Notes: generated by a model not told the origin, from the sequence alone. Positions 32,552 to 42,511 are shown, counted from the stretch's first letter. The stretch is 46,139 bases of DNA from Sphingomonadales bacterium Ga0077559 (GCA_001464315.1 LNFK01000036.1:1-46139), one strand, 5' to 3'. A program made the numbers and translations.

Positions 32552-34951
32552 TTGAAACCGCAGCAGCATTATGTCCGCTTCGTCCGTTGGTTTGACGAGA
32601 TAGGCCTTGATGACCTTGAACTGGTCGGTGGCAAAAATGCGTCACTGGGCGAACTGGTTACAGCTTTGGGCGATACACTTAAAGTGCCGGAAGGCTTTGC
32701 GATCACCGCCGACGCCTATCGGCGATTGGTCGACGCTGGCGGCCTTTGGCAGCGGATGATGTTGATCCTCGACCAGACCAACTGGAAAGACCCAAAGGCT
32801 ACCGGACCGGCTTCGGCCAAACTGCGCAAACTGATCTTGGATGCGCCGTTGCCCGATGGTCTCGCCACCGATATCCAAATTGCCTATCGCCGCCTAGAAC
32901 GCAAGTTCGGGCGCGGGGTCGCAATGGCGGTGCGCAGCAGTGCAACAGCGGAGGACTCTCCTTCCGCATCCTTTGCCGGGGTGCATGAAAGCTACCTCAA
33001 TGTGCGAAGTGCCAAGGCTTTGGTTAGCGCGGTGCGCGAATGCTTCGCCTCGTTGTTTAGCGAACGGGCAATCTCCTACCGGATCGACAAGGGCTTTGCC
33101 CATCACAGTGTGGCGCTGTCCGTTGGAGTGCAGCGGATGATCCGCGCGGATCGTGCGTCGTCCGGCGTGATCTTCACACTCGACACTGAAAGCGGCAGTC
33201 GCGATGTGGTGCTGGTCAGCGGCGTTTGGGGACTGGGCGAGTCTATCGTGCAGGGCATTGCCGATCCCGACGAGTTTCTGGTGCATAAACCGACGCTGAG
33301 GCTTGGACGAAATTATGTACTGCGGCGGCGGATTGGCGCGAAGGCCGTGAAGCTAGTCTATGCAAAGCGCAGCGATTCCGGACGTACCAAATGGCAGCCA
33401 GTGCCACGAAAAATGCAGGAAGCGGCCTGTATATCAGACCCCGAAATTCTCGATCTGGCGCGGCAAGCGGTGTTGATCGAGGAGCATTACACCAAACATT
33501 ACGGCGTCCCGACCCCGATGGATATCGAATGGGCCAAGGATGGACCCGACGGTGAACTGTACATCATTCAGGCTCGGCCCGAGACTGTACACGCCTCAAC
33601 CGGAGAGGCGGCGTTGAAGCTCTACCGGCTGACCGGCAATGCGCCGGTCATATTGTCAGGCCAGGCCGTGGGGCAGGGGATCGCCACCGGTGTCGTTCGC
33701 TTCGTCAAAAACAAGGAGGACTTGGCTGAGCTGAACGAAGGTGATGTGCTGGTTGCCGAAACGACGGCACCCGACTGGGAATCGGCAATGAAGCGCGCTG
33801 CGGCCATTGTCACCGAACATGGCGGGCGAACCTGCCACGCGGCAATCGTCGCACGCGAGCTTGGGATTCCGGCGATTGTTGGCGCAACCGGCGCGCGGAC
33901 ATTGCTGAAGGCCGGTCAAGAGATCACGATATCCTGCGCCGAGGGCGAACGCGGCAAGGTGCGCGGCGGCCATGTGCCATTTGCCATTGATACCGTAGAT
34001 ATCGGAAATATGCAGCCCGTCGGCGTCGAAATCATGGTCAATATCGGCAATCCTGACATTGCATTCCGAACAGCAGCTTTGCCGGTCGCGGGCGTCGGTT
34101 TGGCTCGGATCGAGTTCATCATCGCCGATGCCATAGGCGCGCATCCGATGGCATTGCTGTTCCCTGAGCGCGTCACCAACGAGAAAACCAAGCGCGCGCT
34201 TGCAGCCTTGACCAAAGGTTATCGCGACGGCGCAGACTATTACACTTCGCGCCTTGCCGAAGGGATCGGCGTAATCACGGCGGCATTCTATCCGCGACCC
34301 GTCATCGTGCGCACATCGGATTTCAAATCGAACGAATATGCCTCGCTTTTGGGCGGTGCGGATTTCGAGATGGCGGAAAACAATCCGATGCTCGGTTTTC
34401 GCGGTGCGTCGCGTTATATGCACCCATTCTTCCAGCCAGCATTTGAGCTGGAATGCGCGGCCATAAAGCGCGTTCGCGATGATATGGGGCTGACCAACCT
34501 GATTGTCATGATCCCCTTTTGCCGCAGCCTGAAAGAGGCAAATGAGGTGCTTAATATCATTGCACGATGCGGCCTCAACCGCGGCGAGAATGGGCTTCAA
34601 GTCTATGTTATGTGCGAAATCCCCAGCAATGTCATTCTGGTTGATGAATTTGCCAAATTGTTCGACGGCTTTTCTATCGGCTCAAACGATCTCACCCAAC
34701 TGACATTGGGCATAGACCGCGATGCCGACATATTGGCAGACAGTTTTGACGAGGAAGACCCGGCGGTGCTGGAGCTGATAGGGCAAGCCATTGCGGGCGC
34801 GCACCGGAGCGGTCGTCATTGCGGTATTTGCGGTCAGGCTCCGTCAGATCGGCCGGGCTTTGCAAAATGGCTGATCGACCGCCATATCGACAGCATCAGC
34901 CTCAATCCCGACAGCGTATTAGGCGTGATGCAGCGCCTGTCGAAGGCCTGA
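32552..34951 (+). CDS. ppsA: Phosphoenolpyruvate synthase
   Basis: A 799-residue enzyme converting pyruvate and ATP to PEP, AMP and phosphate. The N-terminal ATP-binding domain opens with YVRFVRWFDEIGLDDLELVGGKNASLGE. The swivelling phosphohistidine domain has GGRTCHAAI with catalytic His429. The C-terminal PEP/pyruvate domain ends with CGICGQAPSD, carrying the active-site Cys. The length matches the family (about 790-800). The start is a TTG at 32552, with GGGAGATT upstream. The in-frame extension upstream is not conserved-looking. The remnant at 10786-10968 comes from a different copy. It would feed gluconeogenesis from pyruvate or acetate and is consistent with the acetyl-CoA genes in this window. 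Confidence 0.92.
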   Translation: MKPQQHYVRFVRWFDEIGLDDLELVGGKNASLGELVTALGDTLKVPEGFAITADAYRRLVDAGGLWQRMMLILDQTNWKDPKATGPASAKLRKLILDAPLPDGLATDIQIAYRRLERKFGRGVAMAVRSSATAEDSPSASFAGVHESYLNVRSAKALVSAVRECFASLFSERAISYRIDKGFAHHSVALSVGVQRMIRADRASSGVIFTLDTESGSRDVVLVSGVWGLGESIVQGIADPDEFLVHKPTLRLGRNYVLRRRIGAKAVKLVYAKRSDSGRTKWQPVPRKMQEAACISDPEILDLARQAVLIEEHYTKHYGVPTPMDIEWAKDGPDGELYIIQARPETVHASTGEAALKLYRLTGNAPVILSGQAVGQGIATGVVRFVKNKEDLAELNEGDVLVAETTAPDWESAMKRAAAIVTEHGGRTCHAAIVARELGIPAIVGATGARTLLKAGQEITISCAEGERGKVRGGHVPFAIDTVDIGNMQPVGVEIMVNIGNPDIAFRTAALPVAGVGLARIEFIIADAIGAHPMALLFPERVTNEKTKRALAALTKGYRDGADYYTSRLAEGIGVITAAFYPRPVIVRTSDFKSNEYASLLGGADFEMAENNPMLGFRGASRYMHPFFQPAFELECAAIKRVRDDMGLTNLIVMIPFCRSLKEANEVLNIIARCGLNRGENGLQVYVMCEIPSNVILVDEFAKLFDGFSIGSNDLTQLTLGIDRDADILADSFDEEDPAVLELIGQAIAGAHRSGRHCGICGQAPSDRPGFAKWLIDRHIDSISLNPDSVLGVMQRLSKA

Positions 34952-35008
34952 ACGCCCTACGCAACATTGCGTATCCCGCCGGCATGAATTGATCGCCAAA
35001 ATGCTGCA

Positions 35009-35368
35009 ATGACCTGGAAAACCATTCGCCTTGAACTCGCCCGCACACCCGAATTCCCGGAAGGGTCGGCCGCTCACGCCTACGTCTTGCGACTGCCGAT
35101 CAACGATAATGGCTTTATTGAGCACGCCGCCATGAAGCATCCGAGCGAAAGCCCGGTCGTCCACCGCATCTGGCCCAATGAACACGACCGGGTCGGCGTG
35201 CTAATCAGCCAACGCGCAGGCTGGGCATTTTCCTATGAAGTCGGCGATGCCGATGATGAGGGGATATTCCACCTCGAACATCATCCGATCAAGCTCGGCG
35301 AATATCTGACAATCACCGAGCCCGACGGCGAGCGCCTACCGTTCAAGGTCGTGAGCTGTCGCGCGTAG
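35009..35368 (+). CDS. Conserved hypothetical protein
   Basis: A 119-residue soluble protein, start MTWKTIRLELARTPEFPEGS. The sequence has mixed beta-type strands (YVLRLPINDNG, GVLISQRAGWAFSYEVGDADDEG, YLTITEPDGE) and looks like one compact domain. I know no family for it. It is 57 bases after ppsA and probably in the same transcript, followed by a membrane protein and a peptidase gene. Ribosome binding site weak. Confidence 0.72.
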   Translation: MTWKTIRLELARTPEFPEGSAAHAYVLRLPINDNGFIEHAAMKHPSESPVVHRIWPNEHDRVGVLISQRAGWAFSYEVGDADDEGIFHLEHHPIKLGEYLTITEPDGERLPFKVVSCRA

Positions 35369-35384
35369 CTTTGGGAGACAAGGA

Positions 35385-35795
35385 GTGACGCGTCTGAAGG
35401 TCCCTTTCCTCTATTTCTTTCTGGTCTGTCTGGCAGGCTTTGCGCTCGGCATCGTGCGGGAATTTCTGGTCACCCCCGCGGTCGGCCTGACCAATGCATT
35501 ATTGATCGAAATACCTATCATGGCGGTGGTTTCTTTTTTTGCAGCGCGCTTTGTCCTGGACCGCACGCCTGAAGCCAAGACCCCCGGCGACCGCCTGTTC
35601 ATAAGCTGCACCGCTTTCATCCTGTTGCTGATTGCGGCGGAGGCCATGGCGCGCATCCTGCGCGGCATTTCCATTTTCACGCTGTGGGCGGACTTTGAGC
35701 TGCTCGCCGCCATCGCCAATATCGTCGGGCTTACCTTGTTCATGCTGATGCCCTTGTTCGTCGGGCGCAAGCAGATGCATGGGAAGTTCGGCTGA
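35385..35795 (+). CDS. Hypothetical four-TM membrane protein
   Basis: A 136-residue protein starting with GTG at 35385, with GGAGACAAGGA upstream. Four hydrophobic segments can be seen at about residues 7-24, 36-54, 70-87 and 103-125. FALGIVREFLVTP and DRTPEAKTPGDRLF are loops. No family is recognised. The stop overlaps the next start (TGATG), so it is coupled to the peptidase gene. Confidence 0.72.
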   Translation: MTRLKVPFLYFFLVCLAGFALGIVREFLVTPAVGLTNALLIEIPIMAVVSFFAARFVLDRTPEAKTPGDRLFISCTAFILLLIAAEAMARILRGISIFTLWADFELLAAIANIVGLTLFMLMPLFVGRKQMHGKFG

Positions 35796-36715
35796 TGCTG
35801 CTCGCTGTCATCCAGTTGGGTGTGCCTGTGCTGCTAACCGCTTGGCTGTGGTTCTGGCCAAGCCGCAATGGTTTCGTGCTGACGCTGCAATTCGCCTCCA
35901 TTGTCGCGGTTATGATCGCTTTATCGACGGCAGGCATCTGGACACTGGTTCCCCGATGGAGCCTGGCCGTCATTGCATTTTTCACGCTGGTCGCTGCCGT
36001 CAGAGGCGCGCGCCGCCCGTCGTCGCCTTTCGGCGCACTGATGTGGGTGCAAACATTCGTCAGCCTCGCTTTGTTGATGGTCGGCGGCTTCGCAATCGCC
36101 GAGGCCTGGCGCGCGCACCAACCGCCTTCGATTGCTTCCATCCGGCTCGCATCGCCGCTTGATCGAAACGATGCTGTCGTTGCCAATGGCGGCTCCAAGC
36201 TTCTCCTGAACGCGCATCAGGATACGCTTGATTTGTCGGTCCCGCGCCACCGGCTTTGGCATGGTCAAAGCTACGGTGTCGATCTGGTCGCCCTTACGCC
36301 GATCGGCATTACATCAGACGGGTTCAGGCCGACGGATCCCGCACGCTATGCGATTTTCGGGCGGGCGGTTCGTGCACCGTGCGCAGGACGCGTCATTGCA
36401 ATCACTGACGGGCGACCCGATCTCGAAATCCCCAAGGTCGACCCGAAGGTCATGGTAGGCAACCACATTCGCCTGCGCTGCGGCGACGTCGAGGTGGTGT
36501 TGGCACATCTGAAACGGGGCAGCCTCAAGGTACGCATTGGGGAGCAGGTGACCACGGGCCAAGCTCTCGCCGCCGTTGGCAATTCGGGGATGAGCGACGA
36601 GCCACATCTCCATATCCATGCACAAACCCCCGGCACGGCGCAGGCACCTTTTTCGGGAAAACCCGTCGCCATGTTCTTCAACGGCCGCTTTCTCGCCCGC
36701 AATGACAGGATTTGA
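35795..36715 (+). CDS. M23-type (LytM domain) peptidase-like membrane protein
   Basis: A 306-residue protein with four hydrophobic segments in the first 105 residues. A LytM-like domain follows at about 150-300: GRVIAITDG, GNHIRLRCGDVEVVLAHLKRGSL, GEQVTTGQALAAVGNSG and DEPHLHIHAQ are the typical order, with His (AHL) and HxH zinc ligands present. The usual first ligand HxGxD is replaced by SYGVD, so the zinc site may be incomplete. It starts TGATG-coupled to the preceding membrane protein. A role in peptidoglycan or peptide cleavage, or a non-catalytic scaffold, is possible. Confidence 0.78.
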   Translation: MLLAVIQLGVPVLLTAWLWFWPSRNGFVLTLQFASIVAVMIALSTAGIWTLVPRWSLAVIAFFTLVAAVRGARRPSSPFGALMWVQTFVSLALLMVGGFAIAEAWRAHQPPSIASIRLASPLDRNDAVVANGGSKLLLNAHQDTLDLSVPRHRLWHGQSYGVDLVALTPIGITSDGFRPTDPARYAIFGRAVRAPCAGRVIAITDGRPDLEIPKVDPKVMVGNHIRLRCGDVEVVLAHLKRGSLKVRIGEQVTTGQALAAVGNSGMSDEPHLHIHAQTPGTAQAPFSGKPVAMFFNGRFLARNDRI

Positions 36716-36719
36716 TGCC

Positions 36720-37310
36720 ATGACAAAAAAACCAAAGAAAATCGCCATACTCGATGCCCATCCCGACCCCGATCCCGCACGCTATCTTCATGCGCTGGCC
36801 GATGCCTATTGCGAAGGCGCGCGCGAGGCGGGGCACGAGGTGCGGCACATCATGCTCGGCGATATCAATATGCCGATCCTGCACAGCCGCGAAACCTGGA
36901 TGCACGAGGACACGCCCGAAGATGTGAAGGAGGGGCAGGAGGCGATGTTATGGGCCGACCATATTGTCTTTCTCTACCCGCTCTGGCTAGGCGATATGCC
37001 GGCCTTGCTCAAAGCTTTCCTCGAACAGGCGTTGCGGCCCGGTGTGGCACTGCAATATGGCGACAGCCCGGCACCCGAAAAGCTGATGAAAGGCAAATCG
37101 GCCCGGCTGGTGGTCACCATGGGTATGCCCGCCTTTTTCTACCGCGCCTATTACGGTGCGCACAGCGTCCGCAGTTTCAAGCGTAACATATTGGAGTTGG
37201 TAGGCATTGACCCGGTCACGACATCGCTGATCGGCAATGTCGAAGGCAGTGCAAAGCATCGGGAACGGTGGCTCACGCGCATGAAGGAATATGGCGCGGC
37301 AGGCGATTAA
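36720..37310 (+). CDS. NAD(P)H-dependent flavin oxidoreductase (quinone reductase-like)
   Basis: A 196-residue flavodoxin-like oxidoreductase of the NQO1/KefF/MdaB type. The phosphate-binding region KIAILDAHPDPDPARY (about residues 7-22) replaces the canonical HP(D/E). YPLWLGDMPALLKAFLEQAL (about 85-104) is the conserved FMN/FAD region, and TMGMPAFFYRAYYG (about 137) follows. The start MTKKPKK at 36720 is five bases after the peptidase stop. The longer frame contains the peptidase end. It probably reduces quinones or similar electrophiles. Confidence 0.87.
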   Translation: MTKKPKKIAILDAHPDPDPARYLHALADAYCEGAREAGHEVRHIMLGDINMPILHSRETWMHEDTPEDVKEGQEAMLWADHIVFLYPLWLGDMPALLKAFLEQALRPGVALQYGDSPAPEKLMKGKSARLVVTMGMPAFFYRAYYGAHSVRSFKRNILELVGIDPVTTSLIGNVEGSAKHRERWLTRMKEYGAAGD

Positions 37311-37313
37311 AGG

Positions 37314-38683
37314 TCAAATCACAAAAAAGCCGATTGCCACAACCCCCATCATGCCGGTTGCGAGCCAGCCACAGATAGCCAACCGGCCCGACACTGCCAG
37401 CTTGCCCACGATCTTGCTGTTGGTTGATATCAGCATCATGACCACCATCAACGGCGCCGCCAATATGCCGTTCACGACCGCCGCCCAGTAAAGCGCCTTG
37501 ATCGGATCGATACCGACATAATTTAGGGTCAGACCGGCAATGGTCGCCACAGCGATCGTTGCATAAAACGCCTTGGCTTCACGCGGCTTGCGGTCGAGTC
37601 CTTCGACCCAACCAAAACTTTCGCTGACCGGATAGGCAGCCGATCCAGCCAAAATTGGAACGGCCAGCATTCCCGTGCCAATGATCCCGAGCGAAAACAG
37701 AGCAAATGCAAAATCACCTGCAATCGGGCGTAACGCTTCGGCGGCTTGGGCGGAGGATTCGACGTTGGTTATGCCATGCGCGTTAAGTGTCGCAGCTGTC
37801 GCAATAACGATGAAAAGCGCGGTCAGATGGGAGAATCCCATCCCCAACAGCGTATCCATCCGGATACGCTTTAGTTCCGCCCCGGCGCGGCGTGGCGAAA
37901 CCTAAAGTGGTTTGACATGGCGGCGATGTTGTTCCTCAACCTCCTGACCTGCCTGCCAGAAAAACAGGTATGGGCTGATGGTTGTGCCCAATATTGCCAC
38001 CAACGCCATCGCGTGCGCGCTGTCGAATGTGAAATTCGGCACGAAGGTGCCGTAAGCTGCCTTGATCCAATCGACGCCAGCGACGAACACGACGGCAACA
38101 TAAGATAACAGAGCAAGTGTGCTCCATTTGAGGATACGGGAATAGCGCGCGTAGCTCATGAATATTTCCAGAAGCACACAGATGATCGCAAACACGCCGG
38201 CATAGATTATAACTGGGCCGCCAATCAGCAGGCCGAGCGCAGCGCCCATCGCGCCCAGATCGGCGCCTAGATTGATGATATCTGCAATGAGCAACAGATT
38301 GACCACGATTTGTAGCAACCAGCGCGGATAATGACGTCTCAGATTTTGTGCGACACCTGCACCGGTCACCGATCCAATTTCGGCGCTAATCGCCTGGATC
38401 GAGGCGAGCAACGGATAGCTGAACAGGATCGCCCAGCCCATTCCATTGCAAATTTCGCGCCAACCTGACTGTAGGTTGCGACGCCGCTGGGGTCATCATC
38501 CGCAGTTCCGGTGACAAGGCCGGGGCCCAATTTGCCAAACGCGGTACGTATCCTTTCCCGACCGGATTTTTTGCGTTGCGCGGTGGGATACTGATGGTTT
38601 GAATTTGCCTTATCGATAAGACCATCTGGCACGGCAGCGACCCCCGCCGCATCCGTATTTTCCCTGATATGGCGCGCCGCCAT
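37314..38683 (-). pseudogene. Nramp-family divalent metal transporter, frameshifted and interrupted
   Basis: Two conserved pieces in one frame and a third in another make one gene of about 455 codons. The N-terminal frame reads FGKLGPGLVTGTADDDPSGVATYSQVG and stops matching at about 38448. The next frame starts MGWAILFSYPLLASIQ and carries seven or so TM helices to an in-frame TAG at 37902-37904. The same frame then continues VSPRRAGAELKRIRM and on to the end at 37314. TADDDPSG resembles the Nramp-related group in place of DPGN. One frameshift and one stop mean no full-length protein. The start may be 38683 or a nearer downstream codon. Confidence 0.85.
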
Positions 38684-38699
38684 CGCTGATTACAGTCTG

Positions 38700-38738
38700 G
38701 ACCATGGAATGAACAACGGCACCGTTTGCGGCATGGTC
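38700..38738. repeat. Inverted repeat ahead of the universal stress protein gene
   Basis: GACCATG (38700-38706) and CATGGTC (38732-38738) form a perfect 7-base inverted repeat with 25 bases between. It lies just upstream of the ribosome binding site AAGGAG (about 38741-38746). It may be a regulatory site or leader hairpin, or coincidence. Confidence 0.3.
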
Positions 38739-38754
38739 TTAAGGAGAAACCATT

Positions 38755-39567
38755 ATGAAATCCCTATTGCTCCACGTCCAAGACGATCCCGGCATGGAAG
38801 CCCGCCTGCAGGCAGCACTTTCCATAGCCCGCGCGACTAGCGGCCATATCAATTGTTTGCATGTGACGCCGATCAGCCTCTACATTGCATCCGACGGTAT
38901 CACCGGCGCCTACATGATGCCAAATTTTGCTAAGGCGCTCGACGAGATGGAGGCAAAGATGCGCGCGCGCATCGAGGCGCACCTTAAGAACGAAGATGTG
39001 TCTTGGTACTATGAACATGTCGATGGCCACGCTGCGCAGGAACTTGTTAGCCGGTCTTCGCTCGCCGACCTGATTGTCATGGGCCGCTACCACCACCGAG
39101 AAACCCGCTACACACCAATCACACTGATTGGCGATGTCCTGCAAAGTACACGCGCGCCGCTTCTGGTGCAGCCGCAGGAGCTGAACAGTTTTGATGTCTT
39201 TGGTCCGGCGGTGGTCGGATGGAATGGCAGTTTTGAAGCGGCGAATGCCCTGCGCGCCGCCCTACCATTGCTGAAAATGGCGTCGGCGGTTCATATCGTG
39301 ACTGTGGAAGAGCCGAAGGAACATATGCTGCCGTCGCTAGCCGCGTCGACCTATTTGTCGCGGCATGGCATCGCATCCGAGCTGCATGCGCGTCCGGTTT
39401 CGGACACTCCGGTTGAAGAGGCCATTAAGTCGACAGCACAAGTGATGGGCGCAGGCTATATCGTCATGGGCGGCTATGGCCACAGCCGCGCGCGGGAATT
39501 CCTGTTTGGCGGGGTGACCCGCACACTTTTGAAGGAGTGCCCAATTCCGCTGATCATGGGACGCTAA
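38755..39567 (+). CDS. Tandem-domain universal stress protein
   Basis: A 270-residue protein of two UspA-like domains (about 1-145 and 150-270). The first ends with ASDLIVMG-like SSLADLIVMGRYHHR. The second has YIVMGGYGHSRAREFLFGGVTRTLL, in which G-x2-G-x9-G is the ATP-binding pattern, followed by CPIPLIMG, the usual C-terminus. AAGGAG before ATG. It is the first gene of a probable four-gene operon with the DUF4010, MBL/beta-CASP and BON genes, which is typical of stress islands. Confidence 0.9.
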   Translation: MKSLLLHVQDDPGMEARLQAALSIARATSGHINCLHVTPISLYIASDGITGAYMMPNFAKALDEMEAKMRARIEAHLKNEDVSWYYEHVDGHAAQELVSRSSLADLIVMGRYHHRETRYTPITLIGDVLQSTRAPLLVQPQELNSFDVFGPAVVGWNGSFEAANALRAALPLLKMASAVHIVTVEEPKEHMLPSLAASTYLSRHGIASELHARPVSDTPVEEAIKSTAQVMGAGYIVMGGYGHSRAREFLFGGVTRTLLKECPIPLIMGR

Positions 39568-39573
39568 AGCGCC

Positions 39574-40839
39574 GTGACGATTAGCGATCTCGCCTATCGT
39601 GATTTGGCGGTTGCGCTCGCTGCCGGGCTTCTTGTCGGGATCGAACGCGGTTGGCGACAGCGTGATGTTACAACTGGCGGTCGCGTTGCCGGGGTCAGGA
39701 CGTTTGCGCTGCTTGGCGGACTGGGTGGAATGGTCGGTCTGTTGGCGCGGGAATTTGGCATCGTCTTACCGTCAATATTGCTGGGCGCTGCGGTCATCAT
39801 GCTGATCATCGGTTACGCGCGCTCGATGGCCGGGCCGACGGATGTCAGCATCACCAGCCTGATTGCGGCGCTGCTGACACTCTGTTTTGGTATGCTTGCA
39901 ACCTCGGGAAATCCGGCACTGGCTATGGCCGCCGCTGCCATTGTCACGATGATATTGGCCTTGCGTAGCGCCTTGCACGGCCTGATCCAGAAAGTGGGCG
40001 AAGCGGACGTGATCGCGCTGGCGCGCTTTGCTATCATTGCAGGCGCAATCTGGCCGTTTCTGCCCAATCAGCGCTATGGACCCTATGACGCGTGGAACCC
40101 GCAGCAGCTCTGGCTGGTGGTCGTATTCGTCACGGGGCTATCCTTTGCCAGCTACGTCGCGAGCCGGATTTTCGGCGCGGAGAAAGGCATATTGGCGACA
40201 GCGGCCATTGGCGGTGCCTATTCTTCCACAGCGGTCACGGCATTGCTGTCGCACCGGTTGCGTAGTGACGAAGTTGGACATGGCACATTGTCAGCGGGAA
40301 TTGCGCTGGCAACATCGATCATGTTTGTCCGGGTGCTGCTGCTGACCGCGATCATTGCCGACTTTGCCTTCATGCCCGTTTTGCGACTGGCGGGTCCTGC
40401 GGTGCTGGTCGGGGTTGTCGCCGGATTGTTCCTGCTTCGCGACCGCGCACCGGTTGCGAAGCAGGAGCCGGCCCGATTGGAAAATCCGATAGCGATCGTT
40501 CCCGCACTCGGCTTTCTGGTGCTGGTCGCGATCATGGCAGTCGCCGCCCGCTGGTCGGAAGCCAGATTTGGCGGCGGCGGCGCACTGGCGCTGATTACTG
40601 CAATCGGTGTGTTCGATGTCGATGCGGCGATCATCACGCTCGGCGGGCTTGCCCCCGATAGTGTTGACCGCAACCTCGCCGGGTTGGCGCTCAGCGGCGC
40701 GGTTCTCGCCAATATGCTGGTCAAGATCGGCGTCGTCATCATTTACGCCGGTTTCAAACGCGGGCGGAGCGCGATCATCGCCTTGTCGGCAGGAGCAGCA
40801 ACTTTGGCTGGCGCATGTGCGCTGGCATTATTTTCTTAG
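39574..40839 (+). CDS. MgtC/SapB-like, DUF4010 membrane protein
   Basis: A 421-residue integral membrane protein with about 11-12 hydrophobic segments. The N-terminal 130 residues are MgtC-like (AAGLLVGIERGWRQRD, GGRVAGVRTFALLGGLGG), and the remainder is the DUF4010 domain (IGGAYSSTAVTALLSHR at about 210). The start is GTG at 39574, six bases after the universal stress protein stop. Family members are thought to act in magnesium or low-pH stress, but no function is established for this subgroup. Confidence 0.87.
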   Translation: MTISDLAYRDLAVALAAGLLVGIERGWRQRDVTTGGRVAGVRTFALLGGLGGMVGLLAREFGIVLPSILLGAAVIMLIIGYARSMAGPTDVSITSLIAALLTLCFGMLATSGNPALAMAAAAIVTMILALRSALHGLIQKVGEADVIALARFAIIAGAIWPFLPNQRYGPYDAWNPQQLWLVVVFVTGLSFASYVASRIFGAEKGILATAAIGGAYSSTAVTALLSHRLRSDEVGHGTLSAGIALATSIMFVRVLLLTAIIADFAFMPVLRLAGPAVLVGVVAGLFLLRDRAPVAKQEPARLENPIAIVPALGFLVLVAIMAVAARWSEARFGGGGALALITAIGVFDVDAAIITLGGLAPDSVDRNLAGLALSGAVLANMLVKIGVVIIYAGFKRGRSAIIALSAGAATLAGACALALFS

Positions 40840-40849
40840 ATAGGGGCAA

Positions 40850-42424
40850 ATGGAAGTGGAACCAGTCGAGATCATATTCCACGGCGCAGCCGGAACTGTG
40901 ACCGGATCATGCTTTGAAATCAGAGGTAACGGCAAATCAATCCTTGTCGACTGCGGCATGTTTCAGGGCACGCGGTCGCTGGAGGCGCTAAATCATGAAA
41001 AGCTGCCGTTTGACGTGCAAACCATCGACGCCGTTATCCTGACCCACGCGCATCTCGATCATAGCGGGCGGCTGCCTTATCTGGTCGCCAGCGGTTGCCG
41101 CGCACCGATCTGGATGACTGCGCCAACTGCAGATATTATCGAGCCGCTTCTGCTCGATTCCGCCAAGCTTCAGACCGCCGATGCGACACGGCGCAACCGC
41201 AGACCCGACCGCATGGCGCTGCCGCCTTTCATTCCGCTCTACACCGGGGATGATGTCACCTCATGCATCGGACAGATACGCGAAACGCATTATTGCGCAT
41301 GGAATGATTTGGGCGATGGCGACGGATTCCGGCTGTGGGATGCGCGCCACATCGTTGGGTCAGCATCGGCCGAGCTAAAGCTGGCTGGACAACGCATCCT
41401 CTTTTCGGGCGACATTGGCGGTGGCTCGGCGATTCACTGCACCGACGCCGAACTTGGCGGATATGATCATATCATTTGCGAGGCGACCTATGGCGATCGA
41501 GCGCGGGAGCCGGTGCTGATCAGCGAACGTCGCGAACAGCTGGCCGTGTATGTTGAGCAGACGCTCAGCAAGAATGGCAATTTGCTGATCCCGGCATTTG
41601 CCGTCGAACGGACGCAGATCGTGCTCGAAGATCTGGTCGCCTTGTTCGAAAGCAAGAGGCTCAGGCCATATAACGTCTTCGTCGATTCGCCGCTGGCCGA
41701 GCGCGTGACCCGCGCGACCCAGCGCCATCGGCATGCCGGTTATGATCTGCTGTCGGTCGCCAACATCCGTTTCACACATGATGTCGAGGAATCGAAGCAG
41801 ATCAACAGCATGACGGGCGTGATCATTATCGCAGGGTCGGGCATGTGCCAGGGCGGACGTATCCGCCATCATCTGCTGCACAATCTGCCGCACCCGCGTG
41901 CCCGCGTTCTGCTTGTCGGCTATCAGGTGGCAGGGACGCTTGGCTCGGTGCTTCGCGACGGCGCGCATCATGTCCGCATTTCGGGTCATGATGTGCCAGT
42001 CAGGGCCGACGTCAAGACGCTCGATTCCTATTCGACCCATGCGGATCGTCGTGCGCTGCTCGACTGGATCAAGATGCATGGTCCGGTTTCGGGTTCGGTG
42101 TTTCTCGTCCACGGCGAAGAGCATTCGCTGTCGGTGCTGGCCGAAGACATACGCAATGCCGGCATTGCGAAAGGTGTCGTTGTTCCGATGCTCGGCGAGA
42201 CGTGGGCGGCAACGGCGAAGCATGCATCTAAACGCATTGGCGAGCCACGCAGCGATTTGCACGCGCGCATAAAGCCGCGCGACTGGACCGCGAGCCTTGC
42301 TGCGCTTGAATCCGGCCTTGCCGACCGCTTGCGCGCGCTGCCATCCGACGCGGCACGAGAACGCGCATTGGCGTCGCTCACCCGCACGCTCGAACGCGCC
42401 GAGGGCATCAGGGAAACTACTTAG
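40850..42424 (+). CDS. MBL-fold, beta-CASP RNase-type protein
   Basis: A 524-residue metallo-beta-lactamase RNA-processing-type enzyme. Motif II HAHLDHSG is at about residue 66 and SGDIGGG at about 186; the beta-CASP region has ECATYGD-like ICEATYGD, then PAFAVERTQ and IAGSGMCQGGRIRHHL (about 325). The C-terminal RMMBL part has VDSYSTHADRR-like LDSYSTHADRRALLDW (about 392-407) and FLVHGEEHSL (about 420). It is a 'CPSF-like/YSH1-type exonuclease' by family. About 50 C-terminal residues are Arg/Ala-rich. Eleven bases after the DUF4010 gene. RNA target unknown. Confidence 0.88.
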   Translation: MEVEPVEIIFHGAAGTVTGSCFEIRGNGKSILVDCGMFQGTRSLEALNHEKLPFDVQTIDAVILTHAHLDHSGRLPYLVASGCRAPIWMTAPTADIIEPLLLDSAKLQTADATRRNRRPDRMALPPFIPLYTGDDVTSCIGQIRETHYCAWNDLGDGDGFRLWDARHIVGSASAELKLAGQRILFSGDIGGGSAIHCTDAELGGYDHIICEATYGDRAREPVLISERREQLAVYVEQTLSKNGNLLIPAFAVERTQIVLEDLVALFESKRLRPYNVFVDSPLAERVTRATQRHRHAGYDLLSVANIRFTHDVEESKQINSMTGVIIIAGSGMCQGGRIRHHLLHNLPHPRARVLLVGYQVAGTLGSVLRDGAHHVRISGHDVPVRADVKTLDSYSTHADRRALLDWIKMHGPVSGSVFLVHGEEHSLSVLAEDIRNAGIAKGVVVPMLGETWAATAKHASKRIGEPRSDLHARIKPRDWTASLAALESGLADRLRALPSDAARERALASLTRTLERAEGIRETT

Positions 42425-42511
42425 GTGGCATTCCCGATTTGCGTGGCATGGCTGCTTCATCAATATCGCGCGCAGGGGACACTGGTATCTTGCAGATTGA
42501 GGAGAATTCCG

